Of a stretch of DNA of 64,000 nucleotides, positions 1-8,574 are shown one piece after another. The translations under genes were made by a program, and so were the position numbers. Numbering within the stretch: position 1 is the first letter of the stretch; each line of letters opens with the position of its first letter. The stretch lies in NCBI RefSeq assembly GCF_003751265.1, contig NZ_RJKN01000005.1, positions 248,001 through 312,000 of the forward strand. Direction: 5' to 3'. The notes under the pieces are model-generated. The model was given only the letters and a program-made list of their open reading frames with translations. It had not been told where the DNA came from and did not search any database. This DNA comes from Pseudokineococcus lusitanus (GTDB lineage Bacteria > Actinomycetota > Actinomycetes > Actinomycetales > Quadrisphaeraceae).

Positions 1-2
1 AC

Positions 3-1952
3 GCCGAACGGCGGGCGTGGGCGGCAGCGGCCGAGGACGGCGGCCGCCCCCGCACCCCCCGCGGCATCGGCGGCGCCCAGCGCGCGCTCGCCGAGGTCCG
101 CGCCGAGCTGACCCTGCTCGAGCCGGTCGTCGTCCCGACGCGCGACGGCAGCCTCCGCGGTGCCGACCTCGACGCGCTCTCGGCCCGGCTCACCGCCCTC
201 GCGACCGACGAGGACGCCCGGGGCGACCTCCCCGCCCGGGTCGACGTGCTCGTGCACCTCGGGGGGCTGGGGCTCGGCGCCCTCGTGGCGGACCTGCGGG
301 CCCGGGCGCTCGACGGCGGGGCGGCGGCCGACGAGGTGCGCCTCGCGGTGCGGGCGTCGGCGCTCGAGCTGGCACGCTCGCGCGGCGTCCTCGACGACGT
401 GCTGCCCGGACGGGCGGACGACGCCCGCGCCCTCCTCGTCGCCGGGACCGCGGACGCCCGTGCCCGGGCCGCCGCCGGTCTCGTGGCCGCCCTCGCGGCG
501 CCCTCCGACGCCGCCCCGCCGCCCGACGTCCGCGGCGCCTCCGCGCTCGCCCTGCCGCGGCGGGCGGGCGCCCTCGACGGCCCCGACGGCGCGGTGGACC
601 TCGTCGTCCTCCTCGACGCCCACGCGGTCGGCCTCCCCGAGGCGGCCCTCGCGCTGGCCCGGGGGACGCAGGTCCTCGTCGTCGGCGACCCCGCCGGGCC
701 CCCGCCGGGCGCGGGCGTCGTCGGCTCGCCCGCCGCCGAGCACCCGGGCGCCGGGGCGCGCGCGGGCGCTTGGTCCGCGCTGGCCGGCGCGCTCGACGAG
801 CGGGCGCTGGGCGGGCGGCACCGCCTGCCGCGCCAGCTCCTGCCCGTCCTCGCCGCCGTCCGTGCCGAGCAGGGCGACGACGCCGGGACCGACCGTGCCG
901 GGGACGCGTCGACCCAGGGCGTGCCGCCGCGGGGCGTCCCGACCCCGCCCGGCGCCCGCCCGGTCGAGCTGCGGTCCGTGGACGGCCGCGGCCGCGCCGG
1001 CGACGACGGCGTGGTGCACAGCGTCGACGCGGAGGTCTCCGCCGTCGTCGACGTCGTCCTCGCCGCGCTGCTCGAGGACCCCTCGCGCTCGCTCGGTGTC
1101 GTGGCGGTGACCCGCGAGCACGCCCGCCGCACCGCCGACGCGCTGCGCCGCGCGGTCGCCGAGGACCCCGCCGTGACGCGGGCCCTCGCCGCCGCGCCCC
1201 GGAGCGAGCCGCTCGTCGTCACCGACGTGGGCCGCGCGCAGGGCTGCGTCCGCGACGTCCTCGTGCTGTCGACGGCCTTCGCCCCCACGGAGCGGGGCCG
1301 CGTGCTCAGCTCCTTCGGCCCGCTCGACGCGGCCGCGGGGGCGGCGGCGCTGGCCGACGCCGCCGCGGGCGCCCGCCGCCGGCTGGTCGTCGTGTCGTGC
1401 CTCGACCCGGCGGCGCTGGAGGCCGAGCGGCTGCGGACCCCCGGCGCCCGGGCGCTGCGCGCCCTCCTCGTCGCCGCGGCGGAGGCCACGGCCACGGACG
1501 ACCGGCCCGAGGTGCCGCCCGCGGACGCGCTCCCGGCGGCGCCCGCCGTGCCGGCGCCGGGCGACGACGCCGCCACGGCGCTGGCCGCCCACGCGGACGG
1601 CGACCCCGACGCGGCGGACCCGCTGCTCGCCGCGCTCGTGCGCCACCTGCGGGCCGCGGGGGCCGCCGTCGTGCCGGCGCGGGCACCCGGGGACCCCGAC
1701 CTCGCCGCGGTGCTCGCGGACGGGCGCTCCGTCGCCGTCCTGCCGGACGCGCGGCCCGTCCCCGCGGGCGACGGCGCCGCGGCCGTCCGCGTCGCCGCGG
1801 CGGACCCGCTGCGGCGGCTGGCGGAGGCGGACGCCCTGCGGGCGGCCGGCTGGTCGGTCGTGCACGTGGCCGCGAGCGAGCTCCTCGTCGACCCGGCCGC
1901 CGTCGCGGCCCGGGTCGTCGCGGCCGCGCGGGCGCCGTGGGCGGCGGCGTGA
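3..1952 (+). CDS. Large superfamily I helicase/ATPase-like protein, C-terminal part (5' end outside window)
   Basis: The frame is open from the first base, so the N-terminus lies upstream; about 649 residues are visible. It is very rich in Ala, Arg, Asp and Val. Near window residues 405-460 there is a stretch reading VVTDVGRAQGCVRDVLVLST followed by a serine/phenylalanine segment and a VVVSC strand. This resembles the final helicase motifs (V/VI, the RxQG...D.V..S pattern) of the giant actinobacterial SF1 'AAA/helicase-related' proteins. The last 120 residues look like the restriction-endonuclease-like or DUF tail found there. Walker A/B lie outside the window, so activity cannot be judged. 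The stop overlaps the next start (GTGA), so the two are probably co-translated. Family call is moderate; coding status is sure. Confidence 0.6.
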   Translation, partial: AERRAWAAAAEDGGRPRTPRGIGGAQRALAEVRAELTLLEPVVVPTRDGSLRGADLDALSARLTALATDEDARGDLPARVDVLVHLGGLGLGALVADLRARALDGGAAADEVRLAVRASALELARSRGVLDDVLPGRADDARALLVAGTADARARAAAGLVAALAAPSDAAPPPDVRGASALALPRRAGALDGPDGAVDLVVLLDAHAVGLPEAALALARGTQVLVVGDPAGPPPGAGVVGSPAAEHPGAGARAGAWSALAGALDERALGGRHRLPRQLLPVLAAVRAEQGDDAGTDRAGDASTQGVPPRGVPTPPGARPVELRSVDGRGRAGDDGVVHSVDAEVSAVVDVVLAALLEDPSRSLGVVAVTREHARRTADALRRAVAEDPAVTRALAAAPRSEPLVVTDVGRAQGCVRDVLVLSTAFAPTERGRVLSSFGPLDAAAGAAALADAAAGARRRLVVVSCLDPAALEAERLRTPGARALRALLVAAAEATATDDRPEVPPADALPAAPAVPAPGDDAATALAAHADGDPDAADPLLAALVRHLRAAGAAVVPARAPGDPDLAAVLADGRSVAVLPDARPVPAGDGAAAVRVAAADPLRRLAEADALRAAGWSVVHVAASELLVDPAAVAARVVAAARAPWAAA

Positions 1953-2188
1953 GCGGCGACGGCACGGGCGCCCCGGAGCCGGGGGCCGCGCCGGGGGCCG
2001 CGGACGGCCGGCGCGCCGGCCACGGGCCGTCGGGGCCCGCCCCGGCGGCGCCGCGGGCGCCCCGGGACGACGACGACGCGCCCGTCCTCCCGCGCTCGGC
2101 GGGGGAGGACAGCGCCCGCGCCTGGGGCGACGACGAGCGCGGCGACGACGACGAGCGCTTCCTCCGCGAGCGGCCGCCGCACTGGTGA
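1949..2188 (+). CDS. Small conserved-type acidic protein (79 aa) coupled to the helicase
   Basis: It starts at the GTG that shares GTGA with the stop of the upstream gene, a sign of translational coupling. The first 45 residues are Gly/Ala/Pro-rich and low-complexity. The last 35 are acidic with several Asp/Glu-Arg repeats and end in RERPPHW just before the stop. A short protein ending in RPPHW-like residues behind this kind of helicase is, as I recall, common in actinobacteria, but I know no function for it. There is no signal peptide or membrane segment. An earlier in-frame GTG at 1937 is possible. A longer frame upstream is a shadow of the helicase gene. Confidence 0.55.
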   Translation: MSGDGTGAPEPGAAPGAADGRRAGHGPSGPAPAAPRAPRDDDDAPVLPRSAGEDSARAWGDDERGDDDERFLRERPPHW

Positions 2189-2239
2189 GGTGCGCCGGCC
2201 GCCCGCGGGCGGACGCCCCGCCCCGGCGGGGGAGGGGGC

Positions 2240-2644
2240 TCAGGGCTCCCGGCGCTGCTGCTCCGCCTGCGCGCGGAGCAGGTCGCGGATCTCCTGCAGC
2301 AGGAGGATGTCCTCGCTGGGCGCCGCGACCTCGGGCTCGACCCCCTGCTTGCGGAGGGCCAGCAGGCGGTTCATCGGGACGACGATGAGGAAGTAGATGA
2401 CCGCCGCGACGATGACGAAGTTGATGAGCGCTGCGACGGTCGTCCCCAGGACGACGCGGCCGTCGCCGATGTCGAAGCCCAACCCGCTCATGTCGGGCTG
2501 CTGGAAGATGGCGGCGATGAAGCCGCCGATGACGTCGGTGGCCAGCGCCGTGACGACCGCGGTGAACGCCGCGCCGATGACGACGGCGATGGCCAGGTCG
2601 ATGACGTTGCCGCGCAGCAGGAAGTCCTTGAACCCCTTGATCAT
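2240..2644 (-). CDS. mscL: Large-conductance mechanosensitive channel MscL
   Basis: MscL forms a homopentameric inner-membrane pore that opens under membrane tension and vents solutes after hypo-osmotic shock. The 134-residue product has the family length. The N-terminus MIKGFKDFLLRGNVIDLAIA is the classic amphipathic helix plus start of TM1, with the conserved RGNV-DLA core. TM2 is around residues 72-98, and a charged C-terminal helix (SEDILLLQEIRDLLR) follows. I chose the ATG at 2644 because a GGAG lies 5 nt upstream; the GTG two codons earlier (2650) is less well placed. It is transcribed alone, facing the helicase gene; about 50 bp between them hold no obvious hairpin. Confidence 0.96.
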   Translation of the reverse strand: MIKGFKDFLLRGNVIDLAIAVVIGAAFTAVVTALATDVIGGFIAAIFQQPDMSGLGFDIGDGRVVLGTTVAALINFVIVAAVIYFLIVVPMNRLLALRKQGVEPEVAAPSEDILLLQEIRDLLRAQAEQQRREP

Positions 2645-2777
2645 GCCCACTCCAGTGCTCGGGTGGGCCCGGCGTCCGCACGGGCCGTCGGGAGGCTAGG
2701 ACCCCGCGGGCGCCGGTGGGGCCCTCCGGCGACGACCTCCGGACGACCTCCCCGGACCCCCGCGCCGGCCGGGCCGC

Positions 2778-3523
2778 TCAGGGCGGCGCCGCGGGCGGCA
2801 GCAGCGCCAGGACGAGCGAGCCGCCCGTCGCCGTGACGGCGGCGACCTCCGCCGCCTCGCCCCGGGCGACGGCGAGCACCACGACGCCGGGCGTGCCCCC
2901 GCCCGCGGGCAGCAGCCCGGTGCCCCCGGCCGCCGCCGGCACGTCGAGGACGACGGCGCCCCGGGCCACGACGACGGCGGCGCCCGCTGCGGCGATCCCG
3001 TCGACCGACCCGCCCGCGTCCCAGGCGGGGGCCGCCGGCGGGGCGAGGACGTCGACGGCGTCCCCGGCACGGACGAGCGCCCCGGTGGCGCCGCCGACGG
3101 GGACGGCGAGGGCCACCTGCCCGGCCGGGGCGCCGACGAGGAGGCCGGGGCCGCCGAGGCGGGCGTCGGTGAGGAGCTCGCCGGACCGGACCGCCGAGGT
3201 CAGCCGGGCGCCGAGGACGGCGCCGTCGTCGGCGGGCCCGAGGGCCCCCGCGGGCGCGACGGCCGCCGGCACGGGCACGCGGACGAGGTCGGCCGCGGCG
3301 AGCACGTGGCCGGCCGGCAGGTCGGCGGCCGCGGCGAGGAGCAGCGGGGCCGCGGGCGGCGTCGGGCGCACGGCGTGGACGGCGACGCCGGCCGCGGCGG
3401 CGAGCAGCAGGGCGGCGACCAGACGGCGGGCGAGCGGGTGGGGGCGCCCCCGACCGCGGCCACGACGTCCGCCGCGCCGCCGCCGGTCCCGCGGCGCCGT
3501 CCCCGCCGTCCCCCCTCGTCCAC
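2778..3523 (-). CDS. SAF-domain (CpaB/RcpC-like) membrane-anchored protein; start codon missing in frame
   Basis: The readable product has an Arg-rich cytoplasmic start, one TM helix (LVAALLLAAAAGVAVHAV), then an SAF domain beginning LLLAAAADLPAGHVLAAADL and ending LLPPAAPP. SAF proteins of this size in actinobacteria sit near Flp/Tad pilus genes or, as here, beside mscL and fmdB; the role is unknown. Oddity: in this frame there is no ATG, GTG or TTG before the TM helix. A good GTG lies at 3523 but in another frame; one extra base in the C6 run at 3510-3515 would join it to the SAF frame. So this is a frameshifted gene, a sequence error, or a gene using a non-standard start. The first normal in-frame start (GTG near 3373) would cut off the TM. 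Confidence 0.7.
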
Positions 3524-3621
3524 GCCGCGACGCTAGGTCGCCGCGGCCGCCCCCGGGCCGGTGGCGGGCAGCCCTGTGGACGGCGGCGCCACGGCGCGGG
3601 CGGTGCGCGCCGCGCGTGCGG

Positions 3622-4035
3622 TCAGGAGGTGGAGGAGGACCCGTTGCCGGAGGACGACGAGGACGTCGACGCCGACCCCCCGCCGGAGGAGCTGCTGCCG
3701 GAGGAGCCGCCCGACGACGAGCCGCCCGACGACGAGCCCTCGCCCGAGGAGCTGCTCCCGGAGCTCGAGCCGCCCCCGGAGGAGGACGTCTCGCCCGCGC
3801 CCCCGGACGACGACGTCCCGGAACCGCCGGACGAGGAGCCCGAGCCCGAGCCCGAGCCGGTGCGGGAGTCGTTGCGGTAGAAGCCCGACCCCTTGAAGAC
3901 GACGCCGACGCTGCTGAAGACCTTGCGCAGCCGTCCGCCGCAGGTGGGGCACTCGGTGAGGCTCGGGTCGCTGAACGACTGCTGCGCCTCCAGGGGCGTG
4001 TCGCAGTCCCGGCAGCGGTAGGCGTAGGTGGGCAC
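3622..4035 (-). CDS. FmdB-family zinc-ribbon protein with long Ser/Gly tail
   Basis: This is a 137-residue protein. Residues 1-60 form the FmdB/CxxC_CxxC_SSSS domain: VPTYAYRCRDCD at the start, then TECPTCGG, giving two CxxC pairs for one zinc ion, followed by VFSSVGVVFKGSGFY. The last 70 residues are almost pure Ser and Gly with a few Glu/Thr, longer than in most relatives. The start is GTG 4035, with GGAGG 5 nt upstream; longer forms reaching 4128 would run into the CIRCE element. Function in the family is not established; some members are called putative regulators. The CIRCE repeat 87 bp upstream suggests HrcA heat-shock control. Confidence 0.85.
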   Translation of the reverse strand: MPTYAYRCRDCDTPLEAQQSFSDPSLTECPTCGGRLRKVFSSVGVVFKGSGFYRNDSRTGSGSGSGSSSGGSGTSSSGGAGETSSSGGGSSSGSSSSGEGSSSGGSSSGGSSGSSSSGGGSASTSSSSSGNGSSSTS

Positions 4036-4121
4036 GAGGGCCTCCAGCGGTGGAGCGCCGGGCGGGGTGCGGCCCGGCGCGGTCGGGGCGGGGCGCCCGG
4101 CGGCGGCCCGGGCGTCGGCGG

Positions 4122-4148
4122 CTGGCACTCGCCCTCCGCGAGTGCCAA
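4122..4148. promoter_or_regulatory. CIRCE element (HrcA operator) between fmdB and the acylase gene
   Basis: The site reads CTGGCACTC, nine bases, GAGTGCCAA. The arms pair 8 of 9 and the 9-nt spacer is exactly that of CIRCE (TTAGCACTC-N9-GAGTGCTAA), the operator of the heat-shock repressor HrcA. It lies 87 bp upstream of the fmdB start on the minus strand and 87 bp upstream of the acylase start on the plus strand. The acylase has its own -10 at 4224, so fmdB is the likelier target. CIRCE normally marks groES/groEL and hrcA-dnaK operons, neither of which is here. Confidence 0.8.
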
Positions 4149-4223
4149 TGATAGCCCCGCGCGCGAGCCCCGCCGACCCGCCGGGGCGCCCCTCGGCACC
4201 CGGGTCCGAGGGGGCCGCACGGC

Positions 4224-4229
4224 TACCCT
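4224..4229 (+). promoter_or_regulatory. -10 box of a leaderless promoter (acylase gene)
   Basis: TACCCT ends 6 nt before the GTG at 4236. With transcription starting about 7 nt after a -10 box, the mRNA would begin at the start codon. No Shine-Dalgarno is present. The same arrangement recurs at many genes in this window. Confidence 0.6.
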
Positions 4230-4235
4230 CGCGCC

Positions 4236-6884
4236 GTGTCGCGCACCCGTTCCGCCGGTCTCGTCGCCCTCGTCGCCCTGCTCGTGGTCGCGCTGGTGGC
4301 GACGGCGGCCGTCGTGGTCCTCGTGCGCCGGCCGCTGCCGCAGACGTCCGGCGAGCTCGTGCTCGCGGGCCTGTCCGGGCCGGTCCAGGTGCTGCGCGAC
4401 GACCGCGGCGTGCCGACGGTGGTCGCCGACGACCCGGAGGACCTCTTCCGGGCCCAGGGCTTCGTCCACGCCCAGGACCGCTTCTTCCAGATGGACCTGC
4501 GCCGCCACGTCACCGCCGGCCGCCTCGCCGAGCTCGTCGGGGACGCCCCCGAGGCGGTCGAGGCGGACGTCGTCGTCCGCACCCTCGGCTGGCGCCGCGT
4601 CGCCGAGGAGGAGCTGCCGCTCCTCGCGCCCGAGACCCGGACGTACCTCCAGGCGTACGCCGACGGCGTCAACGCCTACGTCGACGGCCGCTCGCCCGGC
4701 GAGCTGTCGGCGGCGTACACGGCGCTCGGCGTGCGCGGCGACCTGCCGCCCGTCGAGGCGTGGACGCCGGTGGACTCCCTCGCCTGGCTCAAGGCCATGG
4801 CGTGGTCGCTGCGCGCCAACTACGACGAGGAGCTGGCGCGGGCCGCGGCGTACGGCGCGGTCGGCGACGTCGCCCTCGTCGAGCAGCTCTTCCCGTCCCC
4901 GACCGCCGCGGACGCCCCGCCGGTCGTCCTCGGCCCGGGCGACACCACGCCGGCCGCGGCCACCCGCCCGGCCGACGGCCCGCTGCCCGCGGCGGACCCC
5001 GAGGCCGCCGTCGCGGCCGCGCTCGCGGACCCGTCCGCCCCGGTGGCGGCGACGGGGCGGGCCGCCGCGAGCGTCACGGCGGTCCTCGACCGCTACGCCG
5101 GGCTCGGCGCCGGGGGCGCCGACGGGCTGGGCTCCAACGCCTGGGCCGTGGCCGGCACCCACACCGAGAGCGGGGCGCCGATGCTGGCGGGCGACCCGCA
5201 CCTCGCCGTCTCCTTCCCCTCGACGTGGTCGCAGGTGCACCTGCGGTGCCGCGAGCGCAGCGCGGCGTGCCCCTTCGACGTCGCCGGCTTCTCCTTCGCC
5301 GGGATGCCCGGCGTCGTCGTCGGCCGCACGCCCGAGGTGGCCTGGAGCCTCACCAACACCGGCGCCGACGTCTCCGACCTCTTCCTCGAGCGGGTGCGCG
5401 ACGGCAGCGCCCTCGTCGCGGGGGAGGAGGTCCCGCTCGAGACGCGCACCGAGACCATCGAGGTCGCGGGCGCCGACCCCGTCGCCATCACCGTCCGGAG
5501 CAGCGGGCACGGCCCGCTGCTGTCCGACGCCGTCCCGGCCCTCGCGGCCGCCGGCCGCCGCGCGCCGGTGCCGGAGACCGCGCCCGCCGCGGGCGACGCC
5601 GGCTACGCCGTCGCGCTGCGGTGGACCGCCCTGACGCCCGGCCGCTCGATGGACGCCGTCTTCGCGCTCGGCGCGGTCACGGGCTGGGAGGACTTCCGCG
5701 AGGCGGCCTCGCTGCTCGAGGTGCCGGGGCAGACCCTCGTCTACGCGGACACGACGCGGGTGGGCTACCAGGTCACCGGCAGCGTCCCCGTCCGCCAGCG
5801 CGGCACCGGGCTCGGCCAGCAGGACGGCACGTGGCCGCGACCGGGCTGGGACCCGGCCTACGACTGGGCCGGCACGGTCCCCTTCGAGGACCTCCCCTCC
5901 GCCGTCGACCCCGCCGACGGGCTCGTCGTCAGCGCCAACCAGCAGGCCACGGCCGACGGGCCGGCCCTCTCGCAGGACCTCGACCAGGGCTACCGGGCGG
6001 CGCGCATCCGGGCCGCGCTCGAGGCCCAGGTCTCCGAGGGCCGGCCGATCACCGTCGAGGACATGGCGGCGCTGCAGGGCGACGACGTCGACCCCTTCGC
6101 CGAGGTGCTCGTGCCCGCGCTGCTGTCCGCGCCGCTGCCCAGCGGCGACGGCACGACGGCGGAGCAGCGCGACTTCACCCGCGAGGCGACCGCGCTGCTG
6201 CGCGGCTGGGACGGCAGCACGCCCCCGGACTCGGCGGCGGCGGCCTACTACTACGCCGTCTGGTCCAACGTCCTGCGCCTCACCTTCGCCGACCAGCTCC
6301 CGGACGTGGCGCAGCCCTCCGGCGGCAGCCGCTGGTACACGGTCGTCGGACGGCTGCTCGAGGACCCCGACAGCCCGTGGTGGGACGACGCGACGACGCC
6401 GGCCGTCGTGGAGACGCGCGACCAGGTCCTCGGCCGCGCCCTCGTCGACGCGCGCCTGGAGCTGACCGCGAAGCTCGGGGCGGACCCGCAGGAGTGGCAG
6501 TGGGGCCGGCTGCACCGCCTCACCCTGCGCAACCAGGTCCTCGGCACCGACGGCGTCCCCGCGCCCGTCCGCTCGCTGTTCACCGCGGGCCCCGTCGAGC
6601 TGGGCGGCAGCGGCTCGGTCGTGGACGCGACGTCGTGGGACGCGCGGCGCGGGTACGACGTCGTGGCGCTGCCCTCGCTGCGGATGGTCGTGGACATGGG
6701 CGACGCCGACGCCGGCCGGTGGGTCGACGTCGCGGGCGTCAGCGAGCACCCCTGGAGCGGGCACCGCACCGACCAGCTGGAGACCTACGCCGAGGGAGGC
6801 TCCTTCCCGTGGGCCTTCACGCCCGAGGGCGTGGCCGCGGCGGCGCGGGACGAGCTGACGCTGGTGCCGCGGCCCCAGGGCTGA
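4236..6884 (+). CDS. Penicillin acylase-family (S45) N-terminal nucleophile hydrolase, membrane-anchored
   Basis: The 882-residue product starts with a signal anchor (residues 8-30). The alpha-chain region opens with VQVLRDDRGVPTVVADDPED and QGFVHAQDRFFQMDLRR, typical of S45 acylases. At residue 300 the motif GLGSNAWAV gives the Ser that becomes the N-terminal nucleophile after autocleavage; it is followed by GDPHLAVSFPSTW. The Asn of the oxyanion hole probably lies in VVSANQQATADG. The family cleaves amide bonds in penicillins, acyl-homoserine lactones or other N-acyl compounds; the substrate cannot be told. Actinobacterial members with a membrane anchor are common. Expression is probably leaderless from TACCCT at 4224. 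It stands alone, divergent from fmdB. Confidence 0.88.
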   Translation: MSRTRSAGLVALVALLVVALVATAAVVVLVRRPLPQTSGELVLAGLSGPVQVLRDDRGVPTVVADDPEDLFRAQGFVHAQDRFFQMDLRRHVTAGRLAELVGDAPEAVEADVVVRTLGWRRVAEEELPLLAPETRTYLQAYADGVNAYVDGRSPGELSAAYTALGVRGDLPPVEAWTPVDSLAWLKAMAWSLRANYDEELARAAAYGAVGDVALVEQLFPSPTAADAPPVVLGPGDTTPAAATRPADGPLPAADPEAAVAAALADPSAPVAATGRAAASVTAVLDRYAGLGAGGADGLGSNAWAVAGTHTESGAPMLAGDPHLAVSFPSTWSQVHLRCRERSAACPFDVAGFSFAGMPGVVVGRTPEVAWSLTNTGADVSDLFLERVRDGSALVAGEEVPLETRTETIEVAGADPVAITVRSSGHGPLLSDAVPALAAAGRRAPVPETAPAAGDAGYAVALRWTALTPGRSMDAVFALGAVTGWEDFREAASLLEVPGQTLVYADTTRVGYQVTGSVPVRQRGTGLGQQDGTWPRPGWDPAYDWAGTVPFEDLPSAVDPADGLVVSANQQATADGPALSQDLDQGYRAARIRAALEAQVSEGRPITVEDMAALQGDDVDPFAEVLVPALLSAPLPSGDGTTAEQRDFTREATALLRGWDGSTPPDSAAAAYYYAVWSNVLRLTFADQLPDVAQPSGGSRWYTVVGRLLEDPDSPWWDDATTPAVVETRDQVLGRALVDARLELTAKLGADPQEWQWGRLHRLTLRNQVLGTDGVPAPVRSLFTAGPVELGGSGSVVDATSWDARRGYDVVALPSLRMVVDMGDADAGRWVDVAGVSEHPWSGHRTDQLETYAEGGSFPWAFTPEGVAAAARDELTLVPRPQG

Positions 6885-6941
6885 CCCCGGCGGCGCGCGT
6901 CGTCGCGCCGCGCGACGGCCGCGGGGAGCAGGATGCGCGCC

Positions 6942-8567
6942 GTGGAGGTCGCGGTCGCCGTCGTCGCCGCGGGCACGCTCGCCGTGGCCCTCGCCGCCGC
7001 GGCCGCCCCCCGGCTCGGCCTGCCGGCGCCGCTCGTCCTCCTGGCGCTGGGCGTCGTCGTCAGCGTCCTGCCCTTCGTGCCCGTCGTCAGCGTGCCGCCG
7101 GAGCTCGTCCTCACCGGGATCCTGCCCGCGCTCCTCTACGCGGCCGCCGTGTCCGTGCCGGCCATGGACCTGAGGCGCGACGCCGCGGCCGTCAGCGCGC
7201 TGTCCGTCGTCCTCGTCCTCGTGTCCGCGCTCGTCGTCGGGGCGGTCCTGACGCTCCTGGTCCCCGGGCTGCCCTACGCCTGGGGCGTCGCCGTCGGGGC
7301 CGTCGTCAGCCCGACGGACGCCGTCGCCACCGCGGTCGTCCGACGCTCGGGCGTCTCCCACCGGGTCACCGCGATCATGGAGGGCGAGAGCCTCCTCAAC
7401 GACGCTTCGGCGCTCGTGCTCGTCCGTGCGGCCGTCGCCGCGGCGGCCGGGGCCGTGTCCTTCTGGGGCGTCGCCGGGCAGTTCGTCTGGACCGTCGTGG
7501 CCGCGGTGGCGGTCGGGCTCCTCGCCGGGCACGGCTCGCTGCGCCTGCGCGCCCGGCTGGACGACCCGACGGTGACGACGGCCGTCTCCTTCACGACGCC
7601 CTTCGTCGCCGCGCTGCCGGCCGAGGCCGTCGGCGGGTCCGGTCTCGTCGCCGCCGTCGTGGCGGGGCTCGTCGTCGGGCGGAACGCGCCGCGCCTCCTG
7701 GGCCCCCAGCACCGGCGGAGCGAGACGGAGAACTGGGCCACCGTCTCCCTCGTGCTCGAGGGCGCCGTCTTCCTCCTCATGGGCCTGGAGATCGCCGGCA
7801 TCGTCGACGCCGCGGGCGGCGTCGGGGTCGTCGGGCGGGCGCTCGGCATCGCCGCCGTCGTCCTCGTCGTCGTGCTCGCGGTGCGGGCGGCCGTCGTCGT
7901 CCCGTTGCTCGGCGGCATGCACCTGGGGACGCGGCGGGTGCTGCGCGCCCGCGGCCGGGTGGAGGACCTGCACCGGCGGCTCCTCGAGGGCGAGGAGGTC
8001 GAGCTGCAGCTGCGCCGCCGCGGCGACGACCGCCCGGTCGACCCCGCGCGGCTCGGCCGGCGCCTGCAGTCGGTGCTCGCCGGGATCGACTACCTCGCCG
8101 CGTACCCGCTCGGGCCCCGGGAGGGCGCGGTCGTCGTGTGGGCGGGCATGCGCGGCGCGGTGACGGTGGCGGCCGCGCAGACGCTGCCCACGGGCGCGGA
8201 CGGCCCCGAGGACCGCTCGCTGCTGCTGCTCGTGGCCTTCGGCGTCGCCGCCCTGTCGCTCGTGGTCCAGGGCGGCACGCTCGGCACGGCGCTGCGGTGG
8301 CTGCGGCCGGCGGCGGAGGACCCGGCGTCCGCGGCCGAGGAGAGGGCCGCCGTCCTGCGCCTCGTGCGCGGGGTGGCCGAGGGCGTCGCGGCGCGGCCGG
8401 ACGAGCCCGCGAAGCAGCACCGGCTGCGCCAGCTGCGGGCCTCGCGCGTGGCGCTGCTCGACGCCCGCGACCTCGGGGTGCACGACGCCGAGGTGCTCGG
8501 CGCGGTGCTGGACGCCGTCGACGCCGAGCAGGTGGCGCTCGAGCTGCGGGGCGGGCCGGCGGGCTGA
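6942..8567 (+). CDS. CPA1-family Na+/H+ antiporter
   Basis: About 541 residues. The first 400 have 11-12 hydrophobic segments with the CPA1 core: VSPTDAVATAVV and IMEGESLLNDASALVL, which carry the ion-binding acidic residues. The last 150 residues are a charged cytoplasmic tail (regulatory in this family, as in NhaP/YjcE relatives). It exchanges Na+ or K+ for H+ and supports pH and salt homeostasis. I prefer GTG 6942: CAGGAT at 6929-6934 sits 7 nt before it, like the other leaderless starts here. The ATG at 6933 would overlap that box. It converges with the folate gene, with 7 bp between the stops. Confidence 0.9.
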   Translation: MEVAVAVVAAGTLAVALAAAAAPRLGLPAPLVLLALGVVVSVLPFVPVVSVPPELVLTGILPALLYAAAVSVPAMDLRRDAAAVSALSVVLVLVSALVVGAVLTLLVPGLPYAWGVAVGAVVSPTDAVATAVVRRSGVSHRVTAIMEGESLLNDASALVLVRAAVAAAAGAVSFWGVAGQFVWTVVAAVAVGLLAGHGSLRLRARLDDPTVTTAVSFTTPFVAALPAEAVGGSGLVAAVVAGLVVGRNAPRLLGPQHRRSETENWATVSLVLEGAVFLLMGLEIAGIVDAAGGVGVVGRALGIAAVVLVVVLAVRAAVVVPLLGGMHLGTRRVLRARGRVEDLHRRLLEGEEVELQLRRRGDDRPVDPARLGRRLQSVLAGIDYLAAYPLGPREGAVVVWAGMRGAVTVAAAQTLPTGADGPEDRSLLLLVAFGVAALSLVVQGGTLGTALRWLRPAAEDPASAAEERAAVLRLVRGVAEGVAARPDEPAKQHRLRQLRASRVALLDARDLGVHDAEVLGAVLDAVDAEQVALELRGGPAG

Positions 8568-8574
8568 GCCGCCG

